Assembly (NCBI GenBank): GCA_029215795.1
Contig: JARDYH010000007.1
Coordinates: 82,533,763-82,597,762 of the forward strand
Direction: 5' to 3'
From: Anniella stebbinsi
Lineage: Eukaryota > Chordata > Lepidosauria > Squamata > Anniellidae
Length of the DNA: 64,000 nucleotides
Shown: piece by piece, positions 10,591 through 21,669 of the stretch
Layout of the letters: each line of letters begins with the position of its first letter
How positions within the stretch are numbered: the stretch's first letter is position 1
Program-made: the position numbers and the translations under genes
The notes under the pieces: model-generated
What the model was told of the DNA's origin: nothing
The model's input: only the letters and a program-made list of their open reading frames with translations
Databases searched by the model: none

Positions 10591-11639
10591 CTCCAAGGTA
10601 ACAGAAAAGAGAAGGAAACACAATTCTAAATATATTTGAACATAAATGCCATGATTTACGACTTCTGAGAAAACAGAAAGGAAAATGTTATTGCCACTGA
10701 CTCAAGCAATGGACACAATCAGAAAGAAAGTGACATCTCTATGTAATTTGTGCCAAGTTCAAAATATGGTCACACAGATTAAAACAGCATTTGAATCAAA
10801 AGGCATTTGAAAATCATTTTTTTTTGCTTTGTTAAAAAAACAACCAACCTTTGCTTTGTTTTATATGGATTTTAAAGCAAGACAGTTCAAATGAAATTTA
10901 AAATACAGAACCCCATTTAAAACAAAGCCGTAATAGTTACCTAATGGCAGCACAATCTATGCATGTTACTCAGAAATATGTCTTTTTGAGTTCAATAGGG
11001 CTTACTCCCAAGTAAGTGTACCTAGAATCACATCAAAATCTTTTATGATTTGGGAAAAGCACACATTTCACTTAGTTTCAAGCAGCCAACAATATTTATA
11101 ATGGAAATATTCAGAGCATCTCTAATATAAAGAACTTTAATTTTGCTGGTACAGTGCGGGTTGTCATACAATCAGACCAAAGCCTTACAAAAACAACCTT
11201 AAAAATGGGTATTTGGAAAGTACCATCTGTCTAGAATGCTGCAGCTGGCCTATTTTTTGGTGCCCCATTATAGAGACCACATTACTCCTTTGTCTACATT
11301 AGATCTTGATTCATTTCCAAGTGCAATTTAAAGTGCTGGTCATTACTTTAAAAGTTCTCACAGTGTGAGTCCAGAGTAACTTAAGAGCTGTTTTTTTCCT
11401 ATACAAATCCGCTCACTAATTGAGATCTTTAGCAGAGGTGGTTCTGTCTCTACCATTATCAGAGTGCAGTCACCTGTGACTGACAGGGCCTTTGCCCATA
11501 TAGTCCCACACTGCAGGCAAGTTCATGCACTTGTAAAGACTATTTTATTCCATTGGGCCTTGGCTTCTGAATGAATGGTCGCTGCCCTGGTTTACTCTTG
11601 ACAACTCAAAGCCTTAAATGGTGCAGGCCGACCCTAGGT

Positions 11640-11900
11640 GTCGTTACTCAAAACTCACTTCCACTGACTTCAGTAAGACATTATGGCACAATGCTATGCA
11701 TTACTCAGAACTTGAGTCCCATTGAGTTCAATGGGACTTATCCTTAGATAAGTGTATAGATAGGATTGCAGCCTTATGCAGCTACGGCTGCAATCCTGTG
11801 CATGCTTCCCTAGCAGCAATCCTGTGCATGCTTCCCTAGCAGCAACCCTGACTGAACACAGTAGGGCTTACTCCCTAGTAAACATGCAAAGCACTGAGCA
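11640..11900. repeat. TTACTCAGAAGT repeat copies plus 26-bp tandem
   Basis: Diverged repeat copies flank a local tandem duplication. The 26-base unit starting GCAATCCTGTGCATGCTTCC occurs at 11790-11815 and 11816-11841, with a partial third unit. Confidence 0.65.
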
Positions 11901-12424
11901 GTAACTATTCGAGCTCAGCTAGAACTGCATTTAAGGCCGGTAGGCAGCTGCTGCCTTAAACATCAGGAGTTAATTGCCTTCTGATATTTCACTGGTATGA
12001 CTAAGCCAGGAACAGAATTTTTCTGTGAGTAACAAACAACATAGGTGTCTATTCTTCTCTTCAGTTTCTGAGATGAGTTAAGAAAACAAACATAGACTGA
12101 ACAAGTGTCAGTCTCCTTTCTGGAATGTGCAAAACAACTGCAGTAGAGGAAAAACAGCAGCAGGAGGGGGAGAGGGGGAAAGATTAGCGCTGTTTGAATA
12201 ACATTTGTTCCTGGAAGGTTCAAAGCACGAATCATAAATTGGCCATTAAAGTAAACAGTTCTGTAACAGCCCTTCTGAATCGACTTATAAACCATTGACT
12301 TTATTTATAAAATTATGCGTGAGTCATCTTTGTGGCTAACAATGGCCCCGAAGGCGACAAACGTTTTAAGAAGGACGTTGACAAGTAGGAGCGGATCCAG
12401 AGCCCAGTAACCAGGACGGTGAGG

Positions 12425-12815
12425 GGTCTGGAAAACCATGTCCTATGAGGAACGGTTGAAAGAGCTGGGTAGAATTAGCTGGGCAAGAAGAGCTAAAGAG
12501 GAGGCATTAGAGCAGTCTTCAAATATCTGGAGGGCTCTCAGGCAGAAGATGGAGCCAATTTGGCCTCTGTTGCTCCAGAGGGCAGGACTAGAACTGATGA
12601 CTGGAAATGGCAGGAAAGTAGATTTTGGCTAAACATTAGGAGAAACTTGCTAACAGTGAGGGCTGCCTGGCAGTGGAATAGACTGCCTCAGAAGGTGGCG
12701 GGTTCTCTGTCCCTGGAGGTATTTAGCAGAGGCTGGATGGCCCCCTAGGGATGCTGTAGTTGTGCCTTGCGTTAAACAGGAGGTTGGACTAGTTGATCTC
12801 TGAGGTCATTTCCGA
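12425..12815 (+). repeat. CR1 LINE 3' fragment
   Basis: Reads as the CR1 3' region: GAGGAACGGTTGAAAGAGCT, AGGAGAAACTTGCTAACAGT, GGCAGTGGAATAGACTGCCT and GGTTGGACTAGTTGATCTCT. The reading frame is broken. Confidence 0.8.
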
Positions 12816-12939
12816 TGATGAAGATAGGGAGGGAGTTCCACAACTGCTTCCACAGAAAAGTCCCTGTCCCATATTCCCACCAACCTAGTGTTTCTTGGTG
12901 TGGGACATATAGCCAGGTCTCCAAAGTAGATAATAAGCT

Positions 12940-13175
12940 ACTGGCAGGTTTGTATGGGACAGGCTGGACATCAGGAAAAATTTCCTGACTGTTAGAGCAA
13001 TATGACAATGGAACCAATGACCTAGGGAAGTGGTGGCCTCTCCCACATTAGAGGTATTCAAGAGGCAGCTGGACAACCATCTGTCAGGGATGCTTTAAGG
13101 TAGATTCCTGCATTGAGCAGGGGGTTGGACTCGATGGCCTTATAGGCCCCTTCCAACTCTACTATTCTATGATCT
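12940..13175 (+). repeat. CR1 LINE 3' end
   Basis: A second CR1 tail with GGACATCAGGAAAAATTTCC and GAGGTATTCAAGAGGCAGCT. It ends GGTTGGACTCGATGGCCTTA and TTCCAACTCTACTATTCTAT, the usual CR1 terminus. Confidence 0.8.
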
Positions 13176-13184
13176 TTCAGTCAG

Positions 13185-13500
13185 CATAGCCCCAAACTGT
13201 TTAGGGCTTTATAGGTAATGACCAGCACCTTGAAATGCACCCGGAATCAATTTGGAAGCCAATGCAGCAGAAAGAGGATCAGTGTAATATGGCCAACAAA
13301 GCACACACCAGAAAGCAATTGAGTTGCCGCATTTTGCACTAGCTGTGGTTTCAGAACACTCTTCAAGGGCAGCCCCATGCAAAGCACAATGTAGTAGTCT
13401 AAATAGGACATAATTAAGGCAAGAGCCTTCCTTCCCCAGGAAGGGGTGCAATCAGTGATGTCTTCCTGATATCTCAACTGCTCTGTGTGGTGTACAATCA
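13185..13500 (+). repeat. dispersed repeat, LINE-like, unclassified
   Basis: Shares blocks such as AGGGCTTTATAGGTAATGAC and CAGCACCTTGAAATG with the family seen at 48690-49165 (minus) and 62945-63205 (plus). Confidence 0.5.
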
Positions 13501-13554
13501 AATATACTGCTCCAAAGTTGTTTTGAGTGAATCCATCATTCATCTTGCCCAGGA

Positions 13555-13695
13555 TTGTCTCCTGTATCAAGTGGCGGGTCGGGGGAGGGGGTCTTTCCTG
13601 GCACTTGTATCCAAGTCCATTTTAGCTGAGGGTGTTAGGATTGAGCCTGGGACATTTTGCATTCAAAACATGTGCTGTTCCTCTGAGCTGTTTCC
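13555..13695 (-). repeat. tRNA-derived SINE fragment
   Basis: On the minus strand it carries a tRNA-like B-box neighbourhood (GTCCCAGGCTCAATCC) and the ATGCAAAATG block shared with 16125-16200. Confidence 0.5.
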
Positions 13696-13699
13696 CTTC

Positions 13700-15540
13700 C
13701 CTTCAATAAACTCTTCAACAGTACAATATTTTGTGTGTCTACTCATAAATGAGTTACTCCCAGGTAATTGTCTATAGGATTGCAGTCTAAAGCATTCATT
13801 TTCAATTACTTTGTTGGGATGTGACTAGTGTGTCTTGGACTGTCTTAAGGTGGAACACACCAGCAGCACCACATTTGTTTAGGAGAGAAAGGAAAACAGA
13901 AAGATGGGAAGAGAAAACTAAAAGTGTGGTGGAGATTTGGCTACACCAGCCTTTCCCAAGCTGGAGTGCCCGGGCTTACGGGATTTACATTGTTTTTTTA
14001 CTGGAACCCTGAGGTCCACCTACTGAAAGCCTTGCCTTTTGTTATTACATAATACGGGGAACCCTCCAGCCCCCTGAAGCTGCTACACGGAGGGGCAGGG
14101 GGCCTGATGAATGGGGTGAGTTGTGGTGCAGTGGGGAGAGGAACGGTTTGTTGAGTCAATTGCTGGGAGAGCGAGAGCCTTGTTTGTTCTTACTGATGCT
14201 GAACTCAGCAAGAACTAGAAAAAATGGGGGGGGGGAAGACAGAAGTGGAGCAAGAGGGACACCTGGGGAAGAAAAAGTAGGAACTGAGTCAGGGATGCAG
14301 AGAGCAAAGGAAAGGAAAAAAGGGGGGGCAGAGCTGGATTTACAGACAAACCTATTGAAGCAGGGAGAAAAAGAATGCAGCTGCAACTCTTATCTTCTGC
14401 ATTTTCTGGGGCACAATCCTATGTAAGTTTAGACAAAAAGTCCTACAACTCCTATCGTTTCCCAGGGAGTTGTCGGAGTTTTTCTGTCTAAACATGCGTA
14501 GGATTGCGCCCTTCATCAAAAAACAACTGTTCCTCTGGAGTAAATGTGGATTGGATTGCAGCAGTGTGGCCCAATCCTGAGCCGGTTTACTCAACGGTCA
14601 TTCCCACTTATTTGATTTCAGTGGGACTGAATTCCAGCGTGAGCATGTATAGGCCAGGCAGCAAAGGGACGGATGCTTACTTGGAAGCAAGCCCCAGTGT
14701 ATGAAGCAAGCGGGATTTACTTCCCCATAAACATGCAGGAGGATGAGCTGCTCATTTCTTGAAATGCTACTTCTTTCTTTTACCAATTATTAATGGGCGA
14801 AATAATTCAGTTTTAAAAAAAAATAAAAAAATCCAGTGCTGCGGTTTCAGCTTCGGCTTCATTGCAACAAGAAAGGGGGGTTAAAATCCAGAGCAGAGCA
14901 TCAGATAGCAATGTCTGCTTTGGATTTGAGGAGTTCCATGCAACAAAGTCCAGAAAACAGAAATAGCTGCAAACTACCCCCCCCCCCACAAAATTACCCA
15001 CCCATCCCAGATCCCCCCCCCTTTTTTTTGCCCAGCAACAGCTTCCTTCATCTGCCAAGGAAGGAGCATGTCTTTGCACCTTTGCCTTAGAGCACTTCCC
15101 AGAACACCCAATGAGCATGCAGGGGAGGCAGATGGCAGAGCCATGATTGGCTGAGAAAGGCGGCTCCTGGGCCAATCTGGGCAAACGACCCGGCAAAGGG
15201 GGGAAGGGGGGAGAAGAGGAAACTTGAGGTCTGGCTTATCCAGACTTGTCCCACCCCACATATTGACTTATGAGCAGCCAGGCGCACGGCACGGCGCACG
15301 CACCTAAGAGCTATTTTTAACCGTGCTTCCCCATTGCACAACTCTGGCTCAACAAGGGTTCGCCCAAGCTAGCTAGGAGGATTTTGTTATTGCCAGCTCA
15401 AACCGCTCTTTGTGAATGGTGGCTAAATCTTCCGACTTTCTGAAGCTGTTGCAGCAAAAACAAAACATAAAAGGCATATTAAAAGTAAACACGTTTATTG
15501 TTCCCAAATCCAAATGACTCTAATATCTTTTGGTATTACA
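13700..15540. other. no gene recognised
   Basis: Contains diverged TTACTCAGAAGT repeats (13720-13790; 14560-14720), a palindromic fragment around 14410-14515 (ATCCTATGTAAGTTTAGACA and its inverse near 14490) and C/A-rich low-complexity sequence near 14975-15030. I saw no exon. Confidence 0.5.
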
Positions 15541-15554
15541 CACACACACCAAAA

Positions 15555-15598
15555 TGTGCAAGCTTTCAAGATCTCGAGATCTCCTCATCAAGCAAGCT
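15555..15598 (-). ncRNA. hammerhead ribozyme-like motif (Penelope-type)
   Basis: On the minus strand the core reads TTGATGA, then a self-complementary helix (GGAGATCTCGAGATCTT), then GAAAGCTTGCACA. The hammerhead core is CTGATGA ... GAAA, so one core base (first C) is changed. Penelope-like retroelements are known to carry such ribozymes next to this kind of GCTTGCACA sequence. The fragment is probably a remnant. Confidence 0.6.
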
Positions 15599-15649
15599 AT
15601 TATAAAAGGAGGGGGGGTAATAGGAAAAGGTATGGTGGGGGCTCACTTC

Positions 15650-16005
15650 AGTGCTGGCTCCAGGTTCTTGAGGGCCATTGGGCAAGACACCCTCAATGGG
15701 TCCCTCCTTCAGTGGGTCTACTCATTGGCGCTTCCAACAGCTGCTCTGTCTCATCTTCTTTCTCAGCAGCATTGCAACCTCTTGCTTGCTTGACAATCAG
15801 AAAGCTAGTGAGCGAACAGGCCGTGGTATCTCCTGCTCCCCCTTGACACCGCTATTATTGCCTGGGCTAGAGCGAGAGGCAGGTAAACAAGCAGGCTGCA
15901 ATGGGGGAGAGGAGGAGGAAGTCCAGGCGGCTGTTGTCAGTGGGCGCCTGCTGGTGTGTGGGTCCTTGGCAAGTGCCTGACCATGCCTACTCTTGACACT
16001 CGCTG
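15650..16005 (+). repeat. interspersed repeat, full copy of the 1575 family
   Basis: Continuous copy of the repeat that is interrupted at 1575-2095, including GAGGCAGGTAAACAAGCAGG and TTGTCAGTGGGCGCCTGCTG. Non-coding. Confidence 0.55.
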
Positions 16006-16124
16006 TGACAGATTTGATGGTGAAGTCACATTGTCTGCATGTTCAGCGTTGTGACACATAAAGCTTTTAATGGACCGGAGCCACAGGAACCTATCCAGGA
16101 CTTCAAGCAGGGTTTTTTCCTGTC

Positions 16125-16200
16125 TTACTTGGAGATGCCGGGATCGAACCTGGGACCTTCTGCATTCAAAACAGGTGCTCTGCCACTGAGCTATGCCTCC
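16125..16200 (-). repeat. tRNA-derived SINE head
   Basis: The minus strand reads GGAGGCATAGCTCAGTGGCA ... GGTTCGATCCCGGCATCTCC, with intact A- and B-box-like promoters. The acceptor stem does not pair fully, and relatives are dispersed at 13555, 37085, 44985, 53790 and 56447. I therefore call it a SINE rather than a functional tRNA gene. Confidence 0.65.
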
Positions 16201-16629
16201 TTCCCCACCTAAAGGGCTGCCAGAAAGAACACTATCCTCTATTTGAAAGGCTGCCCTGTCCAATTCTGGTTTAAGATAAAGGACCATAAGAACTGCAGCC
16301 CATTCGTCGTGAACACCTGAACAGCAAACTGAACAGGCAGGCAGACAGATCACTTGGTCACAGTCTTCCCCACTCTGACTTCTCCCCAGAACACTTAATT
16401 TTAAAAAATTAAAGGTGGGTGGGGAAGAACAGAGATCAGCAGTCGACCCAAAAGCTGGCCCCGGTAGCAGCATACATTTTGTGGGTTAACTTATATGGAA
16501 GAATGGTGTGTTGTACTTTGTTTCAGGTTAAATTATAATGATTATTTCTGAATTTGCATCTATACACATAGATTATCGTATGAAGATTTTATGCAAATAG
16601 GTGTCCTCTTTTTTTGGTGATGCATTTCT

Positions 16630-16631
<2 letters not shown>

Positions 16632-16672
<41 letters not shown>
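16632..16672 (+). repeat. (ATT)n microsatellite
   Basis: About 13 tandem ATT units. Confidence 0.95.
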
Positions 16673-16675
<3 letters not shown>

Positions 16676-17317
16676 CCACCCTACTAGCAGACGAACCAAG
16701 CTATAAACTCGGTACAAAATAACCTCTAGCTGGTTTCACGAGCCACTCTGACCCAAAGGGAAAATAAATTCCCTACCTACCCCCAAATATGGTGATCAGG
16801 CTGATGCCGAAGTGACAGCAATTAATACTCTTTGCCCTCCATCAGACTGAGGAGCCCAGCTGGAGGAGAAGGAGAGAGAGTCTGTCTTCAGCTGCCAGCC
16901 CCTTCTGCTTGAAAGACCTATCCTCCCTCTGGGAAGCTCCCTTGATCCTATTCCCATCTCACAAAAAAGGCCAGACGTTCAGGGAAAGGCGGATGGCTAA
17001 GAGAGAGCCTCTCCCTTTGGGTTCATTGGGAAGAGGAGGAGGAGGAGGCGGTGGATTTGGGGAGCTTGAAGTCACAACTTGAGGAGCAGTTGGGCCTTTT
17101 GAGGATGAAGCAGCAGCGGTAGAAATTTGCACCGGGGATGCTTTTCCTCAGACAACGGCCTAACAGCATATGCCACAATATTGCTAGATTTAGCGGAATC
17201 CTTGTCCCAGAGGCTCAAATTTCTTAGGATTTCTTCTTGTTGTTGAATCCTCTCATACAGGGTGAGGAGGAGAGAAATGCCAAGCGCAACTTTCAGTGGG
17301 GTCCCCTCTACAACGAT

Positions 17318-17600
17318 TCGCTTTTGCGCCTGGTTAGCCGATTATGCGCATAATCGCAGAAGCGCATTTATGCCTAATCCCTTTGCACGAGAGGTGGTGA
17401 GAGGCGGCGAAGCGCATTAACGGATGTCCAAAATGCGGTTTACATGTAGTTAATGCGCATAAGCGCTTATTCACACAGTCAAAATGTGCTTTAACAGATG
17501 GAGCAAAATAAAACTTGCGATTTAACGCGCATTCGATAATGCACATAATCGGAGAGATAACGCGCCTCTACGCCCCATTTGCGCTCCACTGGTGTGGAGG
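17318..17600. repeat. MITE-like element with GCGCA-rich inverted ends
   Basis: The left end contains CCGATTATGCGCATAATCG. The inverse of the right end contains CCGATTATGTGCATTATCG. The GCGCA/TGCGC motif recurs about ten times between. The left end holds a perfect 18-bp palindrome at 17339-17356. It has no coding capacity. Family unknown. Confidence 0.55.
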
Positions 17601-17779
17601 TAAATTTTTTAATGAGACTTCAAAGAGCATTAAACCTCTCGTGAAGAGGCACCCTGAGGCTCAGGGTCAGCATCAGATATTCAAAGTGGGGGCGGGGGGA
17701 GGAATGGGATACAGGGCGCCATTTTAATTTCCCATAATGCTCCAGAGCAAGGCTATGTTGGGTGCTGTGGACCCAATGT

Positions 17780-18099
17780 TAGGGTGACCAGATAAAATCC
17801 AGGTCAGGGCTCATGTAACTTTAACAGTTGTAGAGAAAAGGAAATTTCAGCCAGTGTCATTTGTATGCAATTAGTTCCTGGTGAAATTCCCTCTTCATCA
17901 CAACAGTTAAAGTTGCAGGGGCCCTGCCTTCTTTTGTATCTGGTCACTCTAGTATAGTGCCTGCACCTTTAACTGTTGTGAGGAAGAGGGAATTTCACCA
18001 GGAACTAATGGCATACAAATGACACTGGCTGAAATTCCCTTTTCTCTACAACTGTTAAAGTTACATGTGCCCTGACCTGGATTTTATCTGGACACCCTA
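17780..18099. mobile_element. hAT-type palindromic MITE, copy 1
   Basis: A 320-bp element with ends TAGGGTGACCAGATA and TATCTGGACACCCTA. The whole element is a long inverted repeat (TTTAACAGTTGTAGAGAAAA and its inverse). It is flanked by the 8-bp duplication CCCAATGT at 17772-17779 and 18100-18107. The 8-bp duplication is the hAT signature. Confidence 0.9.
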
Positions 18100-18593
18100 C
18101 CCAATGTAGACGGGGGGGCTTCTGTGGGCCTCCTCAAACCCCTTGGCTGGTCTGTGCACTCGCCCTCTCTTTTTGTCAGGCAGCAATGACTGCAGGCATC
18201 TCAACTGCCCCTCATGGCTGGCTGAATACATTTGCCGCCTGAGGTTAATGATGTGATGATGCTCCTGTCCCTGCCTTTCCAGGTAGAGAAGCAGACCAGA
18301 GTGGTAGCTGAACATTATTTCAACAGCACACTTGAGGTCAGCAGGATACCTAAGGGGTAGAGAATGCAAGGCAGGCAGCGTGGCATATACAGCTCTGTCC
18401 TCCAACAGCTCATGACTGCTCGCCGCCCCTCAGCTCCTGCTGCCTGGGGCAGCTGCCTCACGATGCCTAAGGGTAGGGCCGGCCTTGCGTCTAATGCAGT
18501 TTAACGGGGTATAAGATTGTCCCTTTCTCCCCGTCTGCTTGCTTGAAAAAAGAGCCAACTTTTCCCAATCCGCTCCACTCTCTCAGGGGCAGT

Positions 18594-18833
18594 GTAAGCC
18601 CCAGGCAGCATGGCCAATAGTCAGGGATTCTGGGAGCTGTAGTCCCAAACATCTGGAGGGCACCGTAAGCCCCAACCAGCATGGCTAATAGGAATCATGG
18701 GAGTTATAGTCCAAAACATCTGGAGGGCACCTTAAGCACCAGCCAACATGGCCAATAGTCAGAGATTATGGGAGTTCCAGTCTAAAAGATCTGGAGGGCA
18801 TCATAAAACCTAGCCAGTATCTGAAGAGCACCT
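18594..18833 (+). repeat. tandem array of MITE half-units (about 70 bp)
   Basis: Units start at about 18594, 18665, 18732 and 18802 (the last partial). Each contains CAGCATGGCCAATAG, GGGAG..GTAGTC and CATCTGGAGGGCACC. It is a half of the ACTACAACTCCCAT MITE amplified in tandem. Confidence 0.75.
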
Positions 18834-19261
18834 GGTGACACATCAAACAAATGAGACAATTATTTACAAAGACAATTCAGCAGGAATCATAAGGGAGAGT
18901 CGCTTCCACCCAAACGCCACTGTGCAACACTGCCCATCCCACCCTTGGCCAGGAATGGAATAATATCCTATTCCTAAAAGAGCGCCAGGAAGGATCCATG
19001 TTGGCACAATTTCTCTGTACTCATGCTCATAAAGGCCAGGCTTTGCTGGCTTAGGGGCATGATTCATGTTTAGATGCATGTGTGTTAGGTGCTACAAATC
19101 AGGGACTCATGCAGCGTACAGTTAACAGTTGCTCCAGGCTGTTGCCTTGATCCTCTCCACCAAGAACAGGTCTTTTGTAAAGTTATTTATTCTGAATTGC
19201 CCATTTAATTCCAGATCAAACCCCCACAAATACTTTGCATTAAAACAGGGAACAATATACT

Positions 19262-19582
19262 TAGGGTGACCAGATAAAATCCAGGTCAGGGCTCATGTAA
19301 CTTTAACAGTTGTAGAGAAAAGGGAATTTCAGCCAGTGTCATTTGTATGCAGTTAGTTCCTGGTGAAATTCCCTCTTCATCACAACTGTTAAAAGTTGCA
19401 GGGGCCCTGCCTTCTTTTGTATATGGTCACTCTAGTATAGTGCCTGCCCCTGTAACTGTTGTGATGAAGAGGGAATTTCACCAGCAACTAATTGCATACA
19501 AATGACACTGGCTGAAATTCCCTTTTCTCTACAACTGTTAAAGTTACATGAGCCCTGACCTGGATTTTATCTGGTCAGCCGA
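19262..19582. mobile_element. hAT-type palindromic MITE, copy 2
   Basis: A 321-bp sibling of copy 1, flanked by the 8-bp duplication AATATACT at 19254-19261 and 19583-19590. The right end reads TATCTGGTCAGCCGA, diverged at its tip. Confidence 0.9.
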
Positions 19583-20459
19583 AATATACTGTTGTTAAAA
19601 AAATGCATTCAGAAGGAACAGGGAAGTCTATGGGGGATGGCAGATGATGTCAGCAACCCTGCTAATAAAGCAGTGCTGGTGTGGCGTCCCTGTAAACTGT
19701 GGCTCAAGTACACCACTGAACCCAACAGAAATGCGCTGGCTTCTTAGAGGGTGAATGTCCCCTATCTAAACCACAGAAACTGAAGGGGTATGAACTCGTT
19801 TCCATCACTATCCCATGCATCAGATATGGATCTGATATAGGCAAGCTCACATAGTCCTATCCCTACCCCCCTAGGATCAAAGGCTGTTCTTGGACAATGG
19901 GCCAAGGGGTGTGTGAGATGGTCCGTGCTAAAGATCAGGTATAAAAAAGAATCTGCTAGACTTGCTGGAACCAGGGGCTCAGCTCAGCCTTTCGTCTTTC
20001 CAACCCAAACAGAAAGAAAACAGAGCCAAGCGGAGAATCTTAAAGACGCCTGTGGATTTTTCCACCTGCAGTATCAACTCCATCTCCACACCTCCCATCC
20101 CTGTTGGAAGAGGGGAGACGTTGCCCTAAAGAGCTCCCTATGGAGGCAATGTGCATAGTTTGGGCCATTGTGGAGCAATCTTCAAAGGGAGATGAGAGCG
20201 AGACTGCTGAATTAGAATCCATCCACAGGTTTAATTCTATCACCAGAGGCTTGAATCGGGATAAAGGATTTTTATCACATCCCATGTTAATTGGCTTACC
20301 TATGGACAGGATGTTTGTGCTTTTAGCAACAGCTGCACTATAAATGACCACTAATAGTACTTCCTTGTCACTCTTGGTACTTTCTGCATTTCGTTTCCTT
20401 CTGACCTCAGTGTATACAACTCTGTTACCACCACCATGTGTACTGCTGTGTAAAAATCT

Positions 20460-20580
20460 GAAATTCTCCATAACACGCCATGCGTCTGATGAAGTGGGCT
20501 ACAGTCCACGAACGTTTGTGCAGGAACAAATGTGTTAATGTTTAGGTGCCACAAGATGCTTTGTTGTTTTTCCTGCAAGA
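20460..20580 (+). repeat. Penelope-like 3' fragment with hammerhead-like motif
   Basis: CTGATGA at 20487-20493 is followed by a stem (GTGGGC TACA GTCCAC) and GAAC. The hammerhead core needs GAAA, so the last core base is changed. The tail AGGTGCCACAAGATGCTTTG is the usual continuation of this repeat in reptiles (from memory). Degenerate copy. Confidence 0.6.
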
Positions 20581-21210
20581 GACCAACCACATAGCTACCT
20601 TCTGGGAATTGTTTATAATGGTTAAATATCTTACAGGAAAGCGAGACATTCCCCCACCGGCCACTGGCTTTATGCCTTAAACTCAGGGATGTGCAACCTT
20701 TTTGGCCACGGACTGCACATCTAGTTAACTGATGCATGATAGCCAGAAGCAGAAAGTTTTCCTCTGATCAATACTCTTCCATTGGGCATCTGCTGACTTT
20801 CAACCTGAAACTGGTAATGACCCACAATTGTGCGTTCGTGTGCATAGAACTAACTTAACTGCTTAGGGTGCAATTCTATGTGTGCTGGCTGGGAAATGCT
20901 GGAGTTGTAGGGCTCTTTTCTGTCTAAACATGCATAGGATTGCACCTAGAGATTATATTAAGAGGTACGTAAGTATTCCTAATAAAGAAATGAATAAATA
21001 CAGAAATAGCAAGTCTTTTAACTTCTTGACACCCTCCACAGAGAGCTAAATTCCGAAGTCCGACAGCTCCCGCGACTCACCCTAACAACATTTTAACATA
21101 GCATCCTGCCTCGGATAGATTTTATAAAGAGACGGTGTTGAAAATAAAATAAAAAGGCAAAAGTAGGGGACAGCTGATGTATCAGGATTTAGGACTATTT
21201 AACCAGAATA

Positions 21211-21665
21211 GCCTTCCCCAGTCTGGTGCCTTCCAGATGTGTTGGACTACAATTCCCATATCCCAATAGGGTGACCAGATAAAATCCAGGTCAGGGCTCG
21301 TGTAACTTTTAACAATTGTAGAGAAAAGGGAATTTCAGCCAGTGTCATTTGTATGCAGTTAGTTCCTGGTGAAATTCCCTCTTCATCACAACAGTTAAAG
21401 TTGCAGGGGCCCTGCCTTCTTTTATATATGGTCACTCTAGTATAGTGCCTGCAACTTTAACTGCTGTGAGGAAGAGGGAATTTCACCAGGAACTAATGGC
21501 ATACAAATGACACCGGCTGAAATTCCCTTTTCTCTACAACTGTTAAAGTTACATGTGCCCTGACCTGGATTTTATCTGGTCACCCTACCCACTAACCATG
21601 CTGCTTGGGGCTGATGGGGATTGTACTCCAACACAGCTGCAGGGCAGCAGGTTGTGGAAGGCCTG
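21211..21665. repeat. ACTACAATTCCCAT MITE split by hAT MITE copy 3
   Basis: The left half (CTTCCCCAGTCTGGTGCCTT, then GGACTACAATTCCCAT) lies at 21211-21266. The right half (TGATGGGGATTGTACTCCAA, then AGGTTGTGGAAGGCC) lies after 21595. The hAT MITE sits between them. Confidence 0.75.
21267..21587. mobile_element. hAT-type palindromic MITE, copy 3
   Basis: A 321-bp copy with ends TAGGGTGACCAGATA and TATCTGGTCACCCTA. The flanks TATCCCAA and CCCACTAA do not form a clean 8-bp duplication. It is nested in an older MITE. Confidence 0.85.
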
Positions 21666-21669
21666 GATT

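Noticed and set aside
16125..16200. Possible functional tRNA gene
   Set aside because: A and B boxes are good, but the acceptor stem is imperfect, and the sequence belongs to a dispersed SINE family with several relatives in this window.
15937..16473. 178-codon minus-strand ORF
   Set aside because: Spans a tRNA-derived SINE and repeat sequence.
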